From positions 1-20,037 of the IMG/VR virus record IMGVR_UViG_3300003690_000129: a stretch of DNA of 20,037 nucleotides. One strand, given 5' to 3'. Shown one piece after another: positions 16,688 through 20,037 of the stretch (the stretch's first letter is position 1; each line of letters opens with the position of its first letter). The notes under the pieces were generated by a model, which saw nothing but the letters and a program-made list of their open reading frames with translations, did no database searches and was not told the origin of the DNA. This DNA is from a virus. The translations under genes were made by a program, and so were the position numbers.

Positions 16688-17962
16688 ATGTCACTTTATT
16701 TTGCTGAAACCAATGATGAATCTACGATAGACCTTTTTCGAAAAAGGCTTATCTATCTGGGCTTTGTAAGGCGCGATAATCCCAAACATGTGGTAAATTT
16801 TCACATAGGTGAAAAGTTTATGTATGGACGCGTAAATGAGCTAAACATGCCTATGATAATTATTACGCCCTCGACATTTGGAGGCCTCAAATCATTTAAT
16901 GCTGATCTTTGTCAGCAAAAGAATTTCTATGCCACCGCTTTTGTTGTCGACGCCTTTCACGATCTGATAAAACAATATCGCTATAGTGCTTATAACGGCA
17001 AAATTGCGCCCGGAGATGAATTTTTAAGCGAACTCCAAATTTATAAAGCTTTTGAAAACCCCAATGCGCTGTACAACCAACAAATCATAGGATACGGCAA
17101 AGCGCTTAAAAAATTATTTCAACAATCTCGGACGAATGTGGCCAATTTTCAAGAGTTTGTTGATCACTTGATCCTCACTCTAGAGCGCAGCGCTTATCGT
17201 ACTCCCTTTACTCAAGCAGCATTTATTAAAAGTCGATATTGTCCTATGACGTGTTCAGGCTTTGCCATAGAGATTGCCGACTTGGATCCTGTAAACGATG
17301 CTGAAAAAATGCAAAAGTTTATTGAAAGTCCCAATTGGGAATATTTTGTAAACATTTGTAATCAATTCGGCTTTATGATTGATCAGTTTGTTCCATGGAG
17401 AATAGTAGCCGACATTGATTCAGAAGGAATGAACAAATATGCTTCAGCCTATGGTGCCACCAGTACCGGCAAAATTCTTAATATGATGTATGCCCCGGCT
17501 TATAAACAAAATTATCAAAATTTTAAACAAATTCTCCTTAACCTTTATAACGAAGTTAAAAGAGAGTTTGTACAGAGCGAAACTTGTACACGCTGGCAAG
17601 CGCGCGGAGAGACCACGCAGACCGGCGCTATCGTTACCCCTGTGTCTTATACCTTAGAGGAGCTTGCGGCTGCTTACTCCGATCAATATTTCCTTAAGCT
17701 CTATTGTAAAATTAGATTTTTAGAAGAAGAGAGTCAATTTAAAGATTTCGAAAAAAGCATTCTTATTGATGAGTGTCAAGATATCGCACGCTCTCAAGGA
17801 ACAATGGCGGCTGCGGATTATTTTGAAAGAATTATCAATAAACCATTTGACTATATCGGTTCTATGAGTTATATTAAGAAACAGGTACTTGCGCAAATGG
17901 CGGAAGAACAAGAAGAACAAGGAATCCCGGTCAGCAGTACAAATGATTTTTCAGGCTATTGA
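16688..17962 (+). CDS. Conserved-looking protein of unknown function
   Basis: The 424-aa product starts at ATG 16688; its ribosome site AGGAAA (16675-16680) overlaps the TAG stop of the hub-like gene, so it belongs to the same transcript. I do not recognise a family. It is a soluble-looking mixed alpha/beta protein rich in aromatic residues, with no signal peptide or membrane segment. A cysteine-containing stretch SRYCPMTCSGFAIEIADLDP lies near residues 179-198, followed by a WEYFVNICNQFGFMIDQFVPW segment. The last 30 residues are Gln/Glu-rich. Its 3' end overlaps the next frame by 20 nt, the boundary between virion and replication genes. By position it may be a baseplate or hub accessory protein, but nothing in the sequence shows this. 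Confidence 0.7.
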   Translation: MSLYFAETNDESTIDLFRKRLIYLGFVRRDNPKHVVNFHIGEKFMYGRVNELNMPMIIITPSTFGGLKSFNADLCQQKNFYATAFVVDAFHDLIKQYRYSAYNGKIAPGDEFLSELQIYKAFENPNALYNQQIIGYGKALKKLFQQSRTNVANFQEFVDHLILTLERSAYRTPFTQAAFIKSRYCPMTCSGFAIEIADLDPVNDAEKMQKFIESPNWEYFVNICNQFGFMIDQFVPWRIVADIDSEGMNKYASAYGATSTGKILNMMYAPAYKQNYQNFKQILLNLYNEVKREFVQSETCTRWQARGETTQTGAIVTPVSYTLEELAAAYSDQYFLKLYCKIRFLEEESQFKDFEKSILIDECQDIARSQGTMAAADYFERIINKPFDYIGSMSYIKKQVLAQMAEEQEEQGIPVSSTNDFSGY

Positions 17963-18224
17963 CGATAAATCAGAATGCATTGGAGTCTATTGCGACGGTA
18001 AGTTGTATTATGATGACTTTCCAGCGCTGTTGTCTCAAACGTGGAAATATACAGGATCATTAAAAGATTCTGAATGTGAATATGCATGGCTGTTGTGTGA
18101 AGGGTTATCTCTTGCCGACGCATGCCCGCCAGATTTGACAGAACCATTACGTAAAGCGCAAAGGCGCTTGAAAGCGTACTTAAAATCCTTTCAATTAGCG
18201 AAAATTAACATGCGTGAGCATTGA
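17943..18224 (+). CDS. 93-aa protein, probable upstream part of the DNA polymerase gene
   Basis: The frame starts at ATG 17943 inside the end of the preceding gene (20-nt overlap) and stops at TGA 18222-18224. It encodes MIFQAIDDKSECIGVYCDGK, then LYYDDFPALLSQTWKYTGSL, an acidic/aromatic region with the small cysteine-bearing motif YAWLLCEG, and a basic helix KAQRRLKAYLKSF at the end. No good Shine-Dalgarno is present, so it is probably coupled. The protein is too short for a 3'-5' exonuclease and has no DEDD-type motif. It ends 11 nt inside the polymerase-domain frame that follows, in a different phase. I read it as either the N-terminal piece of a polymerase broken by a frameshift, or a separate small polymerase partner. 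There is no independent family match that I recognise. Confidence 0.55.
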   Translation: MIFQAIDDKSECIGVYCDGKLYYDDFPALLSQTWKYTGSLKDSECEYAWLLCEGLSLADACPPDLTEPLRKAQRRLKAYLKSFQLAKINMREH

Positions 18225-19059
18225 TGTTTTTGAAACGCGTTCGAGGCCCGAGAGTTATGAACATCTAGAGGATATCCATAAGCTGCTATATAAAATTCAG
18301 TATCAGAACCTTAATCTCAATAATGAAGATTGCAAAGAACTCCACTACCTCTCCAGCAACCGCCGGCGCGCCACTGCGATTCTGCAAGGGCCACAACATA
18401 TTGATTATAACCTTTTTGGAACGGTCACAGGACGCCTCACAACCCATTCAAAATCGTTTCCCGTACTGACACTCCAAAAGGCTTTTCGAAAGCTTCTGAA
18501 GCCCCGTAACGAGTGGCTATTGTCATTAGATTATAACGGTGCGGAAGTACGAACCTTCATTGCGCTAGCTGGAGAGGAACAACCCCAAGAAGATGTACAC
18601 GAATGGCACATCAAGAATCTGATTGCAGGGGAAATCAATCGTGAAGATGCTAAAATTAAATTCTTTGCATGGCTCTATAATCCAGATGCTAACGATAATG
18701 AATTTAGTATTTATCATCGGGAAAAAGTACTTGACAAATGGTATGATGAGGGTTATATTAATACTATGTTTAAGCGCCGGATTCAAGTGCATGACAGAAA
18801 GGCACTGAACTATCTAATTCAAAGTACGACCGCCGATTTAGTAATGGAAAGAGCAGTTGCATTGGATAGGTTTTTAGAAGACAAAAAATCTTTTATTTCT
18901 CATATCGTGCATGACGAAGTGGTTATTGATCTCGCCGACGAGGAACGTGATTTGGTGCCGGAGATAAAAGAGATTTTCGCACACAATAAATTAGATACCT
19001 TCTTGGTGAATCTCTCATGCGGTAAAAATTATGGCGACCTTAAGGAACTACAGTTATGA
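18214..19059 (+). CDS. Compact family A DNA polymerase, polymerase domain
   Basis: From GTG 18214 the product is 281 aa. All three family A motifs are visible. A TGRL segment (R74, the E. coli R668 equivalent) is followed by motif A LDYNGAEVR with catalytic D106 and steric-gate E111. Motif B reads REDAKIKFFAWLYN, with R143, K147, F151 and Y155 aligning to R754, K758, F762 and Y766, but Asn156 replaces the usual glycine. Motif C is HDEV with D234 and E235. The spacing from motif A to motif C is 128 residues against 177 in E. coli Pol I, so the fingers and palm are shortened. No exonuclease or 5' nuclease domain is present. The start is uncertain: GTG has no clear ribosome site, and the coding signal probably continues from the upstream frame (ends 18224). 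T4 itself uses a family B enzyme (gp43). The next gene starts at ATGA overlapping this stop. Confidence 0.85.
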   Translation: MSIDVFETRSRPESYEHLEDIHKLLYKIQYQNLNLNNEDCKELHYLSSNRRRATAILQGPQHIDYNLFGTVTGRLTTHSKSFPVLTLQKAFRKLLKPRNEWLLSLDYNGAEVRTFIALAGEEQPQEDVHEWHIKNLIAGEINREDAKIKFFAWLYNPDANDNEFSIYHREKVLDKWYDEGYINTMFKRRIQVHDRKALNYLIQSTTADLVMERAVALDRFLEDKKSFISHIVHDEVVIDLADEERDLVPEIKEIFAHNKLDTFLVNLSCGKNYGDLKELQL

Positions 19060-19913
19060 TTTCAGTTATTGGCATCGGCAATGCAGCTTCCGCCATCGCA
19101 GCAAAATTTAGCGAGATAAAAAATTATGAAGTATACCAACTTAATGATAAGATAGAGGAAAACACCACGCATCAGTTTAAGCTGACGACCTTTTCCCGAC
19201 CAGAAGAATATGAAGTGAACGTCCCTGACGTAAGTAAATTTTTTGGGGATGTGCACGGCCGCGCGCAAGTCTTTGTAATGGGCTCATCAATGAGTTCTAA
19301 CTACACATTAGGTCTCTTAGGCCAGATTAAAGCAGGAGAAATAGATCTCGTCTATATTAAACCTGATATAGAATTGTTAACAGGGACGCCCCAACTTGTA
19401 GAAAATATAACATTTGGAGTGCTGCAGGAATATGCGCGCTCGGGTCTCTTTCGAAGTATTACTCTTATTTCTAATTTGAGTCTCGAAAAAGTATTGGGTG
19501 AAGTGCCGATTAAGACTCACTATGAAGTCTTGAACGAATTTATCTTTTCGACTTTCCACTATCTGAATTATTTTGAATTTACCGATCCAGAGATCGGGAC
19601 TGTCTCCAAAGCTTCCGAGGTTAATCGCATTCGTACCATTGGAATGCTCGACGTAAAAAATCTTGAAGAAAAATGGCTTTTTGACCTTGACAACGCCCGC
19701 GAAATCGGTTATTATATATGTATAAACGAAGAGAAATTAGCGACCGAAGGAGGGTTGCACAAAAAGTTGGTCGATATGCTCAAAAAGAAGCCGAAAAATG
19801 CTTACAAGAAAATCTCATATGCAATTTATGAGACTGAACATGATGACTTTGGGTTCTGCGTTGCCCACACAAACGTAGTACAAACACAAAAAACACTTGA
19901 CTCTTCAAGTTGA
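19056..19913 (+). CDS. Possible divergent tubulin/FtsZ-superfamily protein
   Basis: The 285-aa product starts at ATG 19056, overlapping the polymerase stop (ATGA) with AAGGAA (19042-19047) at good spacing. It opens with MISVIGIGNAASAIAAKF, a Rossmann-like nucleotide-loop start resembling FtsZ 'IkviGvGg.g.NAv'. Residues 74-82 read VMGSSMSSN, where FtsZ/tubulin have the GGGTGTG loop. Then come IDLVYIKPD and, near 138-162, ISNLSLEKVLGEVPIKTHYE followed by VLNEFI. That matches the FtsZ order 'V..KPF', 'viPNd.L......' and an '..AF...devl' helix. The glycine-rich signature and the T7-loop NxDxxD are not intact, so GTP hydrolysis is doubtful. It is shorter than FtsZ (about 380 aa). The superfamily call is inference; a different Rossmann-type protein is the alternative. 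A promoter for the next gene overlaps its 3' end. Confidence 0.45.
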   Translation: MISVIGIGNAASAIAAKFSEIKNYEVYQLNDKIEENTTHQFKLTTFSRPEEYEVNVPDVSKFFGDVHGRAQVFVMGSSMSSNYTLGLLGQIKAGEIDLVYIKPDIELLTGTPQLVENITFGVLQEYARSGLFRSITLISNLSLEKVLGEVPIKTHYEVLNEFIFSTFHYLNYFEFTDPEIGTVSKASEVNRIRTIGMLDVKNLEEKWLFDLDNAREIGYYICINEEKLATEGGLHKKLVDMLKKKPKNAYKKISYAIYETEHDDFGFCVAHTNVVQTQKTLDSSS

Positions 19914-19917
19914 GTGT
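19893..19917 (+). other. Hairpin/operator overlapping the gp32-like promoter
   Basis: A 10-bp stem with two G-U pairs and a 5-nt loop (CTTCA) spans the end of the preceding gene and the -35 box. Its core is the perfect inverted repeat ACTTGA-CTCT-TCAAGT (19895-19910). It could bind a repressor or be a 3' end hairpin. On the minus strand it is followed by a T6 run, so a minus-strand terminator is also possible. Confidence 0.5.
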
Positions 19918-19925
19918 GGTATACT
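19897..19925 (+). promoter_or_regulatory. Near-consensus sigma70 promoter for the gp32-like gene
   Basis: TTGACT (19897-19902, 5 of 6) and TATACT (19920-19925, 5 of 6) are separated by exactly 17 nt. The promoter begins inside the last codons of the preceding gene and lies 26 nt upstream of the next start. It is the best promoter in the window and implies early transcription by host RNA polymerase. Confidence 0.75.
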
Positions 19926-19951
19926 TTATTCACAAAAGGAGAAATTGAATA

Positions 19952-20037
19952 ATGTCAATTGATATGGAGCTTATGCGCCGCAAGCTCGCAACTTTGCGCG
20001 GTGACAACAAGGGTGATTCTAACTCTGTTTGGTTCAA
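19952..20037 (+). CDS. 32: Probable single-stranded DNA-binding protein (T4 gp32-like), 3' truncated
   Basis: Only the first 28 codons are in the window. ATG 19952 follows AAAGGAGA (19935-19942), a strong ribosome site. The start, MSIDMELMRRKLATLRGDNK followed by GDSNSVWF, resembles the opening of gp32-like proteins: a short helix with paired basic residues, then a Gly/Asn/Ser stretch and the aromatic residue that begins the OB-fold core. gp32 coats single-stranded DNA and partners the polymerase, which fits the gene two places upstream. With so few residues the identification is tentative and rests partly on context and on the strong dedicated promoter. Confidence 0.55.
   Translation, partial: MSIDMELMRRKLATLRGDNKGDSNSVWF

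Noticed and set aside
18219-18226. prfB-like +1 frameshift at CAT TGA T joining the 93-aa frame to the polymerase
   Set aside because: The His tRNA would not re-pair well with ATT after a +1 move, and no stimulating Shine-Dalgarno-like element is seen upstream; kept only as an open question.

Overview
This 20 kb window looks like part of the genome of a tailed phage with a contractile tail (myovirus), distantly related to the T4 supergroup and probably environmental or aquatic in origin. All convincing genes lie on the + strand, are tightly packed (gaps mostly under 125 nt, several start/stop overlaps), and follow the T4-type order of virion assembly. I see no bacterial housekeeping genes, tRNAs, rRNAs, insertion sequences, integrase or CRISPR array. 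The host cannot be named from this sequence; the two clearest promoters are of the bacterial sigma70 type.

Layout: (1) 3-425, C-terminal 140 residues of a gp23-type major capsid protein, closed by a good hairpin terminator at 456-491. (2) 620-3296, neck and tail-completion cassette: a 430-aa gp13/adaptor-like protein, a 163-aa gp14-like neck protein and a 299-aa gp15-like tail terminator. (3) 3420-7113, an unusually large tail sheath (1010 aa) with its own extended -10 promoter, then the tail tube protein. (4) 7155-8271, a gp26-like protein with two CxxC motifs, linked to a small downstream frame through a T7 run. It sits just before the tape-measure gene, the place where many phages make tail-assembly chaperones by ribosomal frameshifting. 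(5) 8344-16676, tape measure (874 aa), tube-cap/initiator-like baseplate protein (420 aa), gp53/LysM-like protein (112 aa) and a very large hub-like protein (1361 aa). (6) 16688-17962, a 424-aa protein of unknown function.

From 17943 the content changes abruptly from virion to replication, with no terminator between and a 20-nt gene overlap. There is a compact family A DNA polymerase domain (motifs A, B and C recognisable) whose upstream part lies in another reading frame. Next is a 285-aa protein that reads like a degenerate tubulin/FtsZ-superfamily member. The window ends at the start of a probable gp32-like single-stranded DNA-binding protein, driven by a near-consensus sigma70 promoter that overlaps a 10-bp hairpin.

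How the genes work together: the first 18 kb encodes capsid closure (gp13/14-like), the tail rod (terminator, sheath, tube, tape measure, chaperone) and the central baseplate (tube cap, gp53-like, hub). The last 2 kb supplies polymerase and single-strand binding functions, plus a possible cytoskeletal protein. The most notable points are the likely +1 frameshift in the chaperone pair, the short split family A polymerase in a T4-type genome, and the tubulin-like protein beside it.
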